Origin: a virus
Length of the DNA stretch: 22,377 bases
Strand: one strand, 5' to 3'
IMG/VR virus record: IMGVR_UViG_3300042542_004679
Coordinates: 1 to 22,377 of that record
Below the pieces are notes generated by a model. That model was not told where the DNA came from. It saw nothing but the letters and a program-made list of their open reading frames with translations, and did no database searches. A program made the position numbers and the translations under genes. Below are positions 7,197 through 14,499 of the stretch, one piece after another; position 1 is the first letter of the stretch, and the number at the start of each line of letters is the position of its first letter.

Positions 7197-7551
7197 AAGT
7201 TCTTATTATATCTTCTATTTTATTAATAGTTATCTCAGTTCTTTTAAATTTAGATTCTTGATATTCTCTATAAACGTTAGAGAAATTATCATTGCTATTA
7301 TGATAAAGATAATAATTACCGTTTTCATCTTGTTCTAATTCAAAAACTAAATAACCGTATTCTTGGTAACGTTTTTTAAGTGATACATATGATGTAAGCG
7401 GAGAAATTTTATTTTCTTTATCTATCCATGATCCATAATTTATTAAGTTATATAATTTATGTAAATCATTAACAAAATTAATTAGCATATCTTGATCTAT
7501 ATCTTCTTTAAAAATATAGTATTTTTTACCTTTATAAGTATATATTTCCAT
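7177..7551 (-). CDS. Hypothetical protein, paralogue of 6497-6862
   Basis: A 124-residue protein and the first gene after the terminator at 7598-7569. Shared elements with 6497-6862 are YYIFKEDI, YGSWID, EYGYLVFE, NYYLYHNSNDNFSNVYREYQ and the ending DIIRTYE. It opens MEIYTYKGKKYY. Highly charged, with no recognised catalytic residues. The ATG lies only 17 bp after the terminator stem, so expression probably depends on read-through or on a promoter I cannot identify. Function unknown. Confidence 0.68.
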   Translation of the reverse strand: MEIYTYKGKKYYIFKEDIDQDMLINFVNDLHKLYNLINYGSWIDKENKISPLTSYVSLKKRYQEYGYLVFELEQDENGNYYLYHNSNDNFSNVYREYQESKFKRTEITINKIEDIIRTYETNLL

Positions 7552-7568
7552 TATTTAATATTTAAAAT

Positions 7569-7598
7569 AAAAAGGTTAGATGTTACTCTAACCTTTTT
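7569..7598 (-). terminator. Rho-independent terminator after the split VWA gene
   Basis: A perfect 12-bp stem AAAAAGGTTAGA / TCTAACCTTTTT with a 6-nt loop. On the minus strand it starts 6 nt after the VWA stop codon (TAG at 7607-7605). Because the stem is A/T flanked on both sides it could also work on the plus strand, but there are no convincing plus-strand genes. Confidence 0.9.
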
Positions 7599-7604
7599 AA
7601 GAAT

Positions 7605-7853
7605 CTAATCATAATTAAATGAGATATAAGAACCTCCTGTATCTTCACATAATGCTTTTAATTGATCATTTGCTTGTGATATAGTTATAGCATTAGTTTT
7701 CCAGTTAACACTAGTTTTTACAGAATCATTCCCATCATTAACTATTAATATTTCAGGACGTTCATGAGAAAGATCTACATTTAAATTATATAGTTTTTTA
7801 TTATTTACTATTTCCTTTTCAATAGAATTAATAACGTGTCCGACCTGAGTGTC
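7605..7853 (-). CDS. VWA-domain protein, exon 2 (C-terminal 82 residues)
   Basis: This is the second exon of the VWA gene whose first exon is 9987-8995. The intron's P10 pairing places the start at the G at 7853. Joined in frame, exon 2 gives DTQVGHVINSIEKEIV and later HERPEILIVNDGND, ending SYISFNYD and TAG. It supplies the two MIDAS parts missing from exon 1: T333 (in DTQ) and D371 (in IVNDG). No independent start codon is needed and none is well placed. The first bases (7853-7833) are clearly richer in G and C than the surroundings. Without splicing this segment would not be translated as part of the VWA protein. Confidence 0.88.
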   Translation of the reverse strand, partial: DTQVGHVINSIEKEIVNNKKLYNLNVDLSHERPEILIVNDGNDSVKTSVNWKTNAITISQANDQLKALCEDTGGSYISFNYD

Positions 7854-8994
7854 CGTTAAATTAAAATTTAGTTTTTTTTCTTTCTAAGTAAATCGTTGCA
7901 TTTGAATAAATAAAATCTTTAAAGTTTTGTACATCTTTTTTAGATGAAAATCTTAAAGTTCTTGTTGTATTATTCCTATTAGGAAATCGACAACTTAATT
8001 TTGTTTTATTTAATCCAATTTTATTAATTAATAAATCTTGTAAACAAGTTAAAAACATTTCTGTTCCAACAATTTCTACACATGGATTTTTTCCATTTTT
8101 ATACCAAATACAACCATCCCCATCAAAATAACCTCTAATAAAATGATGAATTAAATTATCAGGGACTTGTGTAGGAAATTCAAGAATAAATGATTTATTA
8201 TTTAAACAACCTTTATCAATTAAATGCTTATAAAAATATTTATTAACAATCATTAACGTTTTTAAAACCTTTCTATGAAGAAATTTTTTAGGAGGTTTGA
8301 TTGTATAAATAGGTTTATTTGTATTAATAACGTCTTTAAATTTTTCAATTATAGGTAAATCCTCTTCTTGTAAAGTTAAAGTAACAGAATTTCTTTTAAT
8401 AGATACATATCCATCTGCATATAAATAACCTAAATAATAAGCTTTATCTTCCGTATCAATATCTTTAAAATATTGCTCATTTAATGAATATTTTTTCACA
8501 AACTGTGTATTATTTACAATTTTTACACCGTTTTCTTTTAATATTCTTGTAATAGGTATATTTGATAATTGAAATTTATCTGCTATTTTTTTAATACTAA
8601 ACTTTTTAATTGTATAAAGTTCTATAACTTCTTTGATTTGTTCTTTTGACAGATTTACTTTTTTCATATTATATTATTTGTATAATACAATATACGGAAA
8701 TATAATAATTTAACCAAATTTTAATTTATAATATTCAATATAATTCGTTAAATTATATTCGGAATTAAATCCAGCTTATAGTTTCCTATAAGATTAGACT
8801 ATATCTTCATCCTATACTCTATAGGATGTCTACCTTTTCCATTCACTTGAATGTACTCCCTTGCGGGATAGTCGTTACACCTTCTTATTTCTAAGCTTGG
8901 CTCGGTATTGTCTTCAGCATTATCTGTTAAGAGTTCCACCGAATTAGATAGATTTATTTTTGTATAAATTACTTTATACCGAGGCAACACTTTT
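7854..8994 (-). ncRNA. Group I intron (td-like, subgroup IA2) in the VWA gene
   Basis: A 1141-nt self-splicing intron. The last exon-1 bases GAGGT (8999-8995) pair with the internal guide GCCTC (8985-8981), giving the conserved U-G pair at the 5' splice site. AGTGTT (8991-8986) pairs with GACACT at the start of exon 2 (7853-7848) as P10, and the intron ends in G (7854). The core matches the T4 td intron closely by eye: AACGACTATCCC (P7 5' strand, CGACTAT at 8874-8868), GGGAGTA, AGATATAGTCT (P7 3' strand, 8806-8796), a P8 hairpin (8828-8808), a P9.1-type hairpin (8792-8775), and AGCTGGATTTAATTCCG. The core occupies about 8994-8740; the endonuclease gene lies between P9 and the 3' splice site, not in P6 as in td. 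The 327 bases 8994-8668 hold no protein gene. Confidence 0.93.
7861..8667 (-). CDS. Intron-encoded LAGLIDADG homing endonuclease
   Basis: A 268-residue homing endonuclease that would cut intronless copies of the VWA gene and so spread the intron. The N-terminus is a helix-turn-helix of the kind seen in resolvases (residues 24-47: SIKKIADKFQLSNIPITRIL). Two LAGLIDADG helices follow: YYLGYLYADG (77-86) and FIRGYFDGDG (176-185). Each ends with the acidic metal-binding residue, so the enzyme should act as a monomer. The gene is complete and its stop lies 6 nt before the intron's last base. T4-type group I introns more often carry GIY-YIG or HNH genes, so the pairing with a td-like core is notable. 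No frameshift, so it is probably active. Confidence 0.92.
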   Translation of the reverse strand: MKKVNLSKEQIKEVIELYTIKKFSIKKIADKFQLSNIPITRILKENGVKIVNNTQFVKKYSLNEQYFKDIDTEDKAYYLGYLYADGYVSIKRNSVTLTLQEEDLPIIEKFKDVINTNKPIYTIKPPKKFLHRKVLKTLMIVNKYFYKHLIDKGCLNNKSFILEFPTQVPDNLIHHFIRGYFDGDGCIWYKNGKNPCVEIVGTEMFLTCLQDLLINKIGLNKTKLSCRFPNRNNTTRTLRFSSKKDVQNFKDFIYSNATIYLERKKTKF

Positions 8995-9987
8995 ACCTCC
9001 ACCAGGATTAAAATTAAATGTTTTCCAAAATTCTAATGCGGATTGTTCATCATAAATATGTGTAAATTTATAGGATTTTATAGTTCCTTCAGTTAAAAAC
9101 ATACTTATAAATACTTCACATTCTTTAATCATAGCATATTGTAATCTATTAGCTACAATAGCATAAACCCATTCTTTTTTAAAATTCTCATTCATTGAAC
9201 CGCTGTCGTCAATGAGGATAATAATCTTTTGTTTTTTAGTTTCAGGTTTAACAGGAACATTAGTAATTAACGTTTTCTGAGCTAATCTAATATCATAATC
9301 AGGCAACATTCTTTGATATAATGGACTTCTCATAATATCTTCAAAATGGGTTAATCGTTTCTGTTTAGTTTTAGGAGCATTTTGTACTCTTTTATCTGTA
9401 ACTTTCTTTTTAACTTCAAAAGATTTACCAAAACTTTCTACTTTAGCTATACGTCTAAGAAAATCCACATTTTGTTTAAAAGTATTAATATCTTTTCTAT
9501 TTTCTTTTAATTTTTGTAAATTAGGGTTTTCCCATTCTCCTTTTCCTGGTAGATTATCTCTCATTTCTTGCATGAAATCATCTTGAGTAGAAGGTTCTGC
9601 TCCTTCCATAAAACTTTCTGGATCTTGTTGACCAGCTATTTCTTTCATATATTGCAATAAAAAGAGAGCTTTATCTATGAATGTATAACCTGGAATATAT
9701 TCATTATATAAACCTTCATAAAAATTTGTTTTTTTAGCTAATTTTTCTTGTTGTTGCTCATTAAATTTACTCATGTCTTTAAAACTATCATCAATATAGT
9801 CTTTATTCCACATCATTTGATGAGAAAAAAATCTAGTTAGTTCCTGAAAAAATTCAGGTCTAACATAATTCATCTTATTATTTTGTAAGATAGAAGTACT
9901 ATACCCCAAAGTAGGAGTATAGTACCATTCATTATCTTTAATAAATAAGGGTTTTTCTGTTTTTTCCTTAAAATTAAACCAATTCAT
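8995..9987 (-). CDS. VWA-domain protein, exon 1 (N-terminal 331 residues)
   Basis: First exon of a 413-residue von Willebrand factor A protein; exon 2 is 7853-7605. Residues 1-250 are a mixed, partly Q/E-rich region. The VWA domain begins near 254 with IIILIDDSGSM, giving the MIDAS D260-x-S262-x-S264. Exon 1 ends NPGGG at G331, directly before the MIDAS Thr. Unspliced message would read six intron codons (KSVASV) and stop at 8974, giving a 337-residue protein without T333 and D371. The start overlaps the stop of the AAA+ gene by one base (TAATG). MoxR ATPases and VWA proteins typically work as pairs (for example RavA-ViaA, CobS-CobT); the target here is unknown. Confidence 0.9.
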
Positions 9988-11165
9988 TATTTTTTATTTA
10001 ATTGATCGAGTCCTGTTAATTTTTGCAACTCATTCATATTTTTCTCTAAAATTTGATTCCATTTCTCATCTAACATTGTTACTTTCTTCATTAATTCATC
10101 ATCAGTTTTAGTTTTAGATAACTCTTCTTTAGATCTTTTAATTGTTTGTAACGCTTCTTTAAATACTGGTAAATTAATAGTTTGGAATCCACCAGAAAAA
10201 TCAATAGTATTAATTTGTTTAATAGCCTCATCAACTTTATCTGTTAATTCATCAATTCGAGCTACAGATTTATATTTTTTAATACTTTCTTGAACTACAG
10301 ATTTTGCTCTTTCAGAAGTAAATTCTGCAACATAAGACATATAATCTGTTCCTGCTTCTTCCATTCCTAATAATACTTTTACAGCAGTTCTTGGTGAAAC
10401 AATAAGTTTATCTTTAGCCAATTCTCCTAAAATATATGCTAAAGTTTTATTACTTTTTCCAAAACATTCTTTAAACATATGAGAATAGTTTTCTGCATTA
10501 TAAGCAGGCCATTCTACTTTAACTTCCATTACAAAACGTTCCATTAAAGCTTTTAAAGATGCATTATCTGTAGCAAAATCTGCACGAGATTTATTAGTAC
10601 AAATAACAATCATTTTAGTTTTTAAAGGATGACGTTGTGTACCATTTCTAAATTCTTTAGAAGTCAATATATCTTTTAATGCTTCTAAAACAAAATCTGG
10701 AGCATCTAAAGCTTCTTCAAATACTACATATTCCTCATTCATAAATGAATTTTCAATTAAATATTCGATTGCTCCTGGCTTTTTTATATAAATAGGTTGC
10801 ACATCATTAATATCTAATCCTGCTTCTAACGCAGCTTTCTTAGCTTCTGCTGTAGCTTTATGATCAATAATACCATGACTAAATAAACCTAAATCTACAC
10901 CACCTAATAGAGCATCAATAGTAGTACCACTACCTAAAGATTTTACATAAGGGTTAATGCCTAAATCTTTGAAATATTTATTAACTATTTCAGATTTACC
11001 AAATCCACCCATTCCCCATAAAATAATATTTTCTCCTGATTTACGAGCTAATTCAAGTCCTTTAAATACATGATCTGCATATACAAATTTAGAAGGGACG
11101 TGTTTTGTTTTAATTTCTTGTTGAATACCTTGTTCCATACTTGGAATTTCATTAATTGTTGCCAT
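9987..11165 (-). CDS. MoxR-type AAA+ ATPase
   Basis: A 392-residue AAA+ ATPase. Walker A is G51-M-G-G-F-G-K-S58, Walker B is YVVFEE (146-151), sensor 1 is N191 in IVICTNKS, the arginine finger is probably R210 in ALMERF, and sensor 2 is R259 in SPRTAVK. These features and the adjacent VWA gene fit the MoxR/RavA/CobS type, hexameric machines that remodel or load metals into partner proteins. The C-terminal 120 residues are helical and charged (a likely coiled coil near 335-380). Its start follows a 26-bp gap after three overlapping unknown genes that may be partners. A role in phage replication or late assembly is inference; no substrate can be read. Confidence 0.9.
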   Translation of the reverse strand: MATINEIPSMEQGIQQEIKTKHVPSKFVYADHVFKGLELARKSGENIILWGMGGFGKSEIVNKYFKDLGINPYVKSLGSGTTIDALLGGVDLGLFSHGIIDHKATAEAKKAALEAGLDINDVQPIYIKKPGAIEYLIENSFMNEEYVVFEEALDAPDFVLEALKDILTSKEFRNGTQRHPLKTKMIVICTNKSRADFATDNASLKALMERFVMEVKVEWPAYNAENYSHMFKECFGKSNKTLAYILGELAKDKLIVSPRTAVKVLLGMEEAGTDYMSYVAEFTSERAKSVVQESIKKYKSVARIDELTDKVDEAIKQINTIDFSGGFQTINLPVFKEALQTIKRSKEELSKTKTDDELMKKVTMLDEKWNQILEKNMNELQKLTGLDQLNKK

Positions 11166-11191
11166 TGTTTATAAGATTTTTTATTTGTTTG

Positions 11192-11710
11192 TTAAAAAGA
11201 GAGTAAATTAAAATTACTTTTTTGTTTATATAATATTTCTGTTCCATTGAATTTTCTAAATTCTATTATTTTTTTTATTTCTTCTAATGTTATATTAGTA
11301 GATACAGGATCATTAAAAAAGTCAATTCCTATTAATAATGCTTTATCAAAAATCATATCTTTAGGATGTTGACCTTTCCATAAAAATCCATTTATATCTA
11401 TATCGTGTTTTCTAAGCTTTTTAGAATTAATTATTTCTTGTTCAGCTTGTTGTTCTTCTTCACTTAATTTTTTTAATTTATCTTCTGTATATTTTTCAAT
11501 TTGAGAAGCAATATTTATTAAATTGTTCTTTTTTATATATAATATATGATTTAAACCATCTTTTTCTTGTTCAATATCACTATCCCATTCATCTCTATCA
11601 AAAAATGAATACATATAATCAAAACAACTTCCTGCTTCAGAAACAGGAATATCTACTTCTTTAATATCAAAAATATCAGGATCTATTTCAAAACCTTTAA
11701 TTATCTTCAT
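11192..11710 (-). CDS. Hypothetical protein upstream of MoxR
   Basis: A 172-residue protein that I do not recognise. A GTG at 11722 would add four residues (MKIF), but the ATG at 11710, giving MKIIKGFEIDPDIFDI, overlaps the upstream stop by 14 bp and is the likelier start. It has an acidic Asp-rich segment (FFDRDEWDSDIEQEKDG), a probable coiled coil (LKKLSEEEQQAEQEII), then NGFLWKGQHPKDMIFDKALLIGID-like alternation. Immediately precedes the MoxR gene and probably shares its transcript. Function unknown. Confidence 0.7.
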   Translation of the reverse strand: MKIIKGFEIDPDIFDIKEVDIPVSEAGSCFDYMYSFFDRDEWDSDIEQEKDGLNHILYIKKNNLINIASQIEKYTEDKLKKLSEEEQQAEQEIINSKKLRKHDIDINGFLWKGQHPKDMIFDKALLIGIDFFNDPVSTNITLEEIKKIIEFRKFNGTEILYKQKSNFNLLSF

Positions 11711-12233
11711 AAATATTTTCACTTCTTTCAGTAAAGTTTTCTTTTACTAGCTCTCCTGAAGTTAAATCAAATGAAAGAGCTGCTGTTGTATCTTTTGTAC
11801 GAATAATTGCAGTTAAACCTTTATTCATAGTAAACGTTTCATCACTCATTATTTCTTGTAATTCTTCTGCATCAAGTTTTTTTAATTCTTTTATAACATC
11901 TTGATCATCTTCCATGTATCCAATAGCTAAAAAATAATAACCTAATATATCCCAATTTTGAGTTTCTTTAACTTTTGTTAAAGAATAATTGAAAAATAAA
12001 CCTAAATTCAATTCTTCTTCTTTTAGTTTATTATCCTTCGTAGTAGCTTCTAATTTCCAAATCATTTGTAATAACATAAATTTTTGGTGATCTATGTTCA
12101 TTATTTTAATTTCATTAGTTTCTTGATCTTTAGCAATAATAACATATAAAGGATATTTAAAAGATTCATTATTTTTTAAGATATCACATGTTTTTTGTAC
12201 ATTTTTCTTAATGACATTATATAATTCCTGCAT
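11697..12233 (-). CDS. Hypothetical protein in the MoxR-VWA operon
   Basis: A 178-residue acidic protein. It opens MQELYNVIKKNVQKTCDIL, has a beta-like stretch YPLYVIIAKDQETNEIKIMNI (residues 27-47), a Trp/Leu-rich helix MLLQMIWKLEA and a C-terminal strand region (GLTAIIRTKDTTAALSFDL). No known motif. It overlaps the gene before by 17 bp and the gene after by 14 bp, so it is likely translated with them. Possibly a client or adaptor for the MoxR-VWA pair, by position only. Confidence 0.7.
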   Translation of the reverse strand: MQELYNVIKKNVQKTCDILKNNESFKYPLYVIIAKDQETNEIKIMNIDHQKFMLLQMIWKLEATTKDNKLKEEELNLGLFFNYSLTKVKETQNWDILGYYFLAIGYMEDDQDVIKELKKLDAEELQEIMSDETFTMNKGLTAIIRTKDTTAALSFDLTSGELVKENFTERSENIYEDN

Positions 12234-12690
12234 CTCTTAATAATTCTAATTCATTTTTTAATTCTTCTAATTCTTTTTCAAATCTTTGCATTGATTCTTC
12301 AATTACATTCATATCTTCTCCAACAGGACTATACTTTCTATGTAATAATTTATTGACTTTCTTTACTATAACATCTAAATTTCTTCCTAAAAAGAAACAT
12401 GTAGATGCTATTTCAGGCCATGTATAGTTTTCTTCTTTATCTAATTCTAATAAAAGATTATTAAGTAAAACTATAGTATTTCCTTTTACTGTAATACTAT
12501 CTTCTTCTTGTTCAACGTTTAGAACACTTCCTATTCTTTCTAAGAAACTATCATCACCTAATAAACTATCTAATCTTTTCTTAGCAGGATCAAATTTTCC
12601 AAAAATATCCCATGCTTCAAATTCATCTCCACTTCCTAATTGTAAGTCTTGAAAAGATAATAAATCTTCAAATTTATAAATTGTACTCAT
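12217..12690 (-). CDS. Hypothetical coiled-coil protein in the MoxR-VWA operon
   Basis: A 157-residue acidic protein. The first half holds SGDEFEAWDIFGKFDPAKK (about 19-37); residues 125-155 (ESMQRFEKELEELKNELELL) should form a coiled coil. TWPEIASTCFFLGRNLDVIVKKVNKLL looks like a helical, possibly HTH-like segment but without clear DNA-binding residues. It is the first of three overlapping unknown genes before MoxR and shares one base with the preceding gene's stop (12690). Function unknown. Confidence 0.7.
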   Translation of the reverse strand: MSTIYKFEDLLSFQDLQLGSGDEFEAWDIFGKFDPAKKRLDSLLGDDSFLERIGSVLNVEQEEDSITVKGNTIVLLNNLLLELDKEENYTWPEIASTCFFLGRNLDVIVKKVNKLLHRKYSPVGEDMNVIEESMQRFEKELEELKNELELLRDAGII

Positions 12691-12953
12691 TATTTTACTT
12701 TATATGTTATACCACTAATTTTTAATTCACTAATAGTTTGTAAATTAACATTACGTAAACCAGATGTACCATCTTTAATATTAGTATCTCGTAATAATAC
12801 ATATCCTAATGGATTTGTTTCACGTTTACTGTATTGTGCATTCATAATTCTTTTTGAACCGTCTTTTTCTGTAAAAGTCACTCCAAAAAAATGACCTTTA
12901 GTTTGCTGAATTAAATTGAATGCTACTGTTTTGTTAATGCGCTGCTTTGCCAT
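12690..12953 (-). CDS. Small SH3-like beta-barrel phage protein
   Basis: An 87-residue basic protein. The core FFGVTFTEKDGSKRIMNAQYS (22-42), GYVLLRD, then RNVNLQTISELKISGITYKVK matches a widespread small phage family often described as SH3-beta-barrel-like. Such proteins are abundant in T4-like and Bacteroidota phages and are of unknown role, possibly nucleic-acid binding given the net positive charge. It has a compact intergenic spacing of 6 bp after the previous gene, and shares a base with the next start. Confidence 0.65.
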   Translation of the reverse strand: MAKQRINKTVAFNLIQQTKGHFFGVTFTEKDGSKRIMNAQYSKRETNPLGYVLLRDTNIKDGTSGLRNVNLQTISELKISGITYKVK

Positions 12954-12959
12954 AATTTA

Positions 12960-13529
12960 TTATTTAATGTTATTTAATATGTTTTCTATGTTATTAATTA
13001 TTTTATCAGTAGATAAACGTTGTTTTTTATCTAAATGACTTTCTTCTATAAGATATATTCTATGATGTTTATCATAAACTAAATATACTCGTTCTCTTCT
13101 ACCATTTATATCTGTGATTATATATTCATTATTTTTAACATATAATAAAGTTTCTTGAGTTAAACTTATTGGATCAGAAATTTTTTTACCCTTAATTCTA
13201 TAAAAAGAACGTATTTTAGTGATATCTATTGCTACAAAAGAATATATAAAAATAAAAGAAGCTTTTATATATACTATAGATCCTTTTTCATATTTTGGTG
13301 GAATATATTCGAAATTTGGTACTAATTCAAAACTTGATTCACTAACAAATTTATCAAAATGCCCTGTTTTTGGGTTTCCTTCATATTTTTCTTTAATTCT
13401 ATATCCAAGAGAATTATTATAATATCCTGTTTCAGTAATTGTGGCTATTTTTCCTATTTGTGAAGGAGGAAAACCTGAACCCGCATTAATAATTTTTACT
13501 TTATCTCCTACTTTAAATTTATAGGTCAT
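12960..13529 (-). CDS. SH3/KOW-like protein with extra C-terminal domain
   Basis: A 189-residue protein. Residues 3-69 (FKVGDKVKIINAGSGFPPSQ, GKIATITETGYY, FVSESSFELV) form an SH3- or KOW-like barrel that is about 60 percent identical by eye to the product of the next upstream gene (13526-13777). The remaining 115 residues form a second beta-rich, basic region (YEKGSIVYIKASFIFIYSF, then RRERVYLVYDKHHRIYLIEE) which the neighbour lacks. The start overlaps the neighbour's stop as ATGA. The pair probably arose by tandem duplication followed by fusion or loss. Function unknown. Confidence 0.72.
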   Translation of the reverse strand: MTYKFKVGDKVKIINAGSGFPPSQIGKIATITETGYYNNSLGYRIKEKYEGNPKTGHFDKFVSESSFELVPNFEYIPPKYEKGSIVYIKASFIFIYSFVAIDITKIRSFYRIKGKKISDPISLTQETLLYVKNNEYIITDINGRRERVYLVYDKHHRIYLIEESHLDKKQRLSTDKIINNIENILNNIK

Positions 13530-13777
13530 ATTAATAATAATATAGAATTATTTTTTGGTGCTTTTTTATATAGTTTAAAACTTGCTTCTCCTACAAATCC
13601 ATCAAGCTTACCTGATGTTGGATTTCCATAATATTTTTCTTCAATTAAATATCCTGGTCCAGAAAAGTATTGTCCTTTAGCAGTAATTGTAGCTATTTTT
13701 CCTACTTCTGAAGGCCAAAAACCTGAACCAGAATCATTAATTTGTACTTTATCTCCTATGTTAAATTTGTATTTCAT
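13526..13777 (-). CDS. SH3/KOW-like protein, short tandem paralogue
   Basis: An 83-residue protein made of the SH3/KOW-like domain only: FNIGDKVQINDSGSGFWPSE, VGKIATITAKGQYF, YYGNPTSGKLDGFVGEASF. It then ends in a short tail KKAPKNNSILLLI that has no counterpart in 12960-13529. It could be an ancestral single-domain copy or a truncated duplicate. The ATGA overlap with the longer copy suggests coupled translation. Confidence 0.7.
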   Translation of the reverse strand: MKYKFNIGDKVQINDSGSGFWPSEVGKIATITAKGQYFSGPGYLIEEKYYGNPTSGKLDGFVGEASFKLYKKAPKNNSILLLI

Positions 13778-13794
13778 TAATCATTTGTATTTTA

Positions 13795-13872
13795 TTAATT
13801 AAATATTAATATAAGTCCTTGTTCATTTAATATTGAAATTATTTCTTTTACTCCTTTAATTTGTGTTGTCAT
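13795..13872 (-). CDS. Possible microprotein (25 aa)
   Basis: An ATG at 13872 with an A-rich leader (AAATAAA) opens a 25-residue frame MTTQIKGVKEIISILNEQG... ending LILIFN. It fills most of the 109-bp gap between two larger genes. Length alone is weak evidence; the leader and gap-filling position are in its favour. No function can be inferred. Confidence 0.33.
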   Translation of the reverse strand: MTTQIKGVKEIISILNEQGLILIFN

Positions 13873-13886
13873 TTTATTTAGTAAAA

Positions 13887-14387
13887 TTATTTAAGTCTTT
13901 TTAGAATAAATTGAAATTCTCCATATTTTTCATTAGAATCATATATATCAATTCTTTCTATTAACTCTTCACTTTCTTCTTTTTTCATAATAGTAATTGA
14001 TCGATCACTAAATTCACATGCTAAAACTAGACATGATTTTTTATCTGGATCTTCAGATACTTTAATATCATGTACTTCTTTAACTTCTTTTATATCTTTT
14101 TGTACATACCAAGCATTTAATATTGATATTAATAATATAGGTTTAATCTCCTCTTTTGATTGCTTCAATGTCATTTCTAAAGCTATTTTAGACGCTTTTT
14201 TAGACGTTTCATCTTCTGTATCAAGAGCAAACTTTGTATATTCTATTTCTTGAGTATCTAATCTTTCATATGCTAATATAAATACACTCGGTATTTCACT
14301 ACCATTCTTAATTGCCACATTATTAGCAATATTAACTTCTAATAAAAGTTTTTTTAATCTGTTTGTCAATGTTTCTATATAAGTCAT
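13887..14387 (-). CDS. Hypothetical protein (166 aa)
   Basis: A 166-residue mixed alpha/beta protein that I do not recognise. It opens with a helix (MTYIETLTNRLKKLLLEVN), followed by SVFILAYERLDTQEIEYTKFAL, an acidic segment DTEDETSKKASK, and PILLISILNAWYV. The C-terminal part (SCLVLACEFSDRSITIMKKEE) again looks like paired strands. No membrane segment or catalytic motif. The start context is ATATATAATG. Its 5' end overlaps a possible small gene by 56 bp. Confidence 0.7.
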   Translation of the reverse strand: MTYIETLTNRLKKLLLEVNIANNVAIKNGSEIPSVFILAYERLDTQEIEYTKFALDTEDETSKKASKIALEMTLKQSKEEIKPILLISILNAWYVQKDIKEVKEVHDIKVSEDPDKKSCLVLACEFSDRSITIMKKEESEELIERIDIYDSNEKYGEFQFILKRLK

Positions 14388-14499
14388 TATATATTGTTTT
14401 TATTTCATTTACATATAATATATATTTATAATATATGATGTTAATTTTTTTATTTTTTTGTTTAGCTTCTGCGTATTTAATAAGAAATTCTAAATTCAT
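14332..14499 (-). CDS. Possible small lysine/tyrosine-rich protein (55 aa)
   Basis: A 55-residue frame from the ATG at 14499 reads MNLEFLIKYAEAKQKNKKIN..., Lys- and Tyr-rich. Its start overlaps the stop of the preceding small gene as ATGA (14499-14496), the coupling seen elsewhere in the window. However, its last 56 bp overlap the start of the 166-residue gene at 14387, which is longer than is typical here. I give it modest weight. Confidence 0.4.
   Translation of the reverse strand: MNLEFLIKYAEAKQKNKKINIIYYKYILYVNEIKTIYNDLYRNIDKQIKKTFIRS

Noticed and set aside
8799-9002. 67-codon minus-strand open frame
   Set aside because: It lies across the 5' splice site and the ribozyme core (P1 to P7) of the group I intron; its sequence is constrained as RNA, not protein.
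7605-9987. Two separate genes, or a frameshifted VWA pseudogene
   Set aside because: P1, P10, the terminal G and in-frame joining all point to a functional intron, not decay.
11711-11722. GTG start for the 11192 gene
   Set aside because: An ATG four codons later gives a shorter overlap and a standard start; ATG starts dominate in this window.
13219-13422. Plus-strand open frame of 67 codons
   Set aside because: Antisense shadow of the SH3-like gene at 12960-13529.
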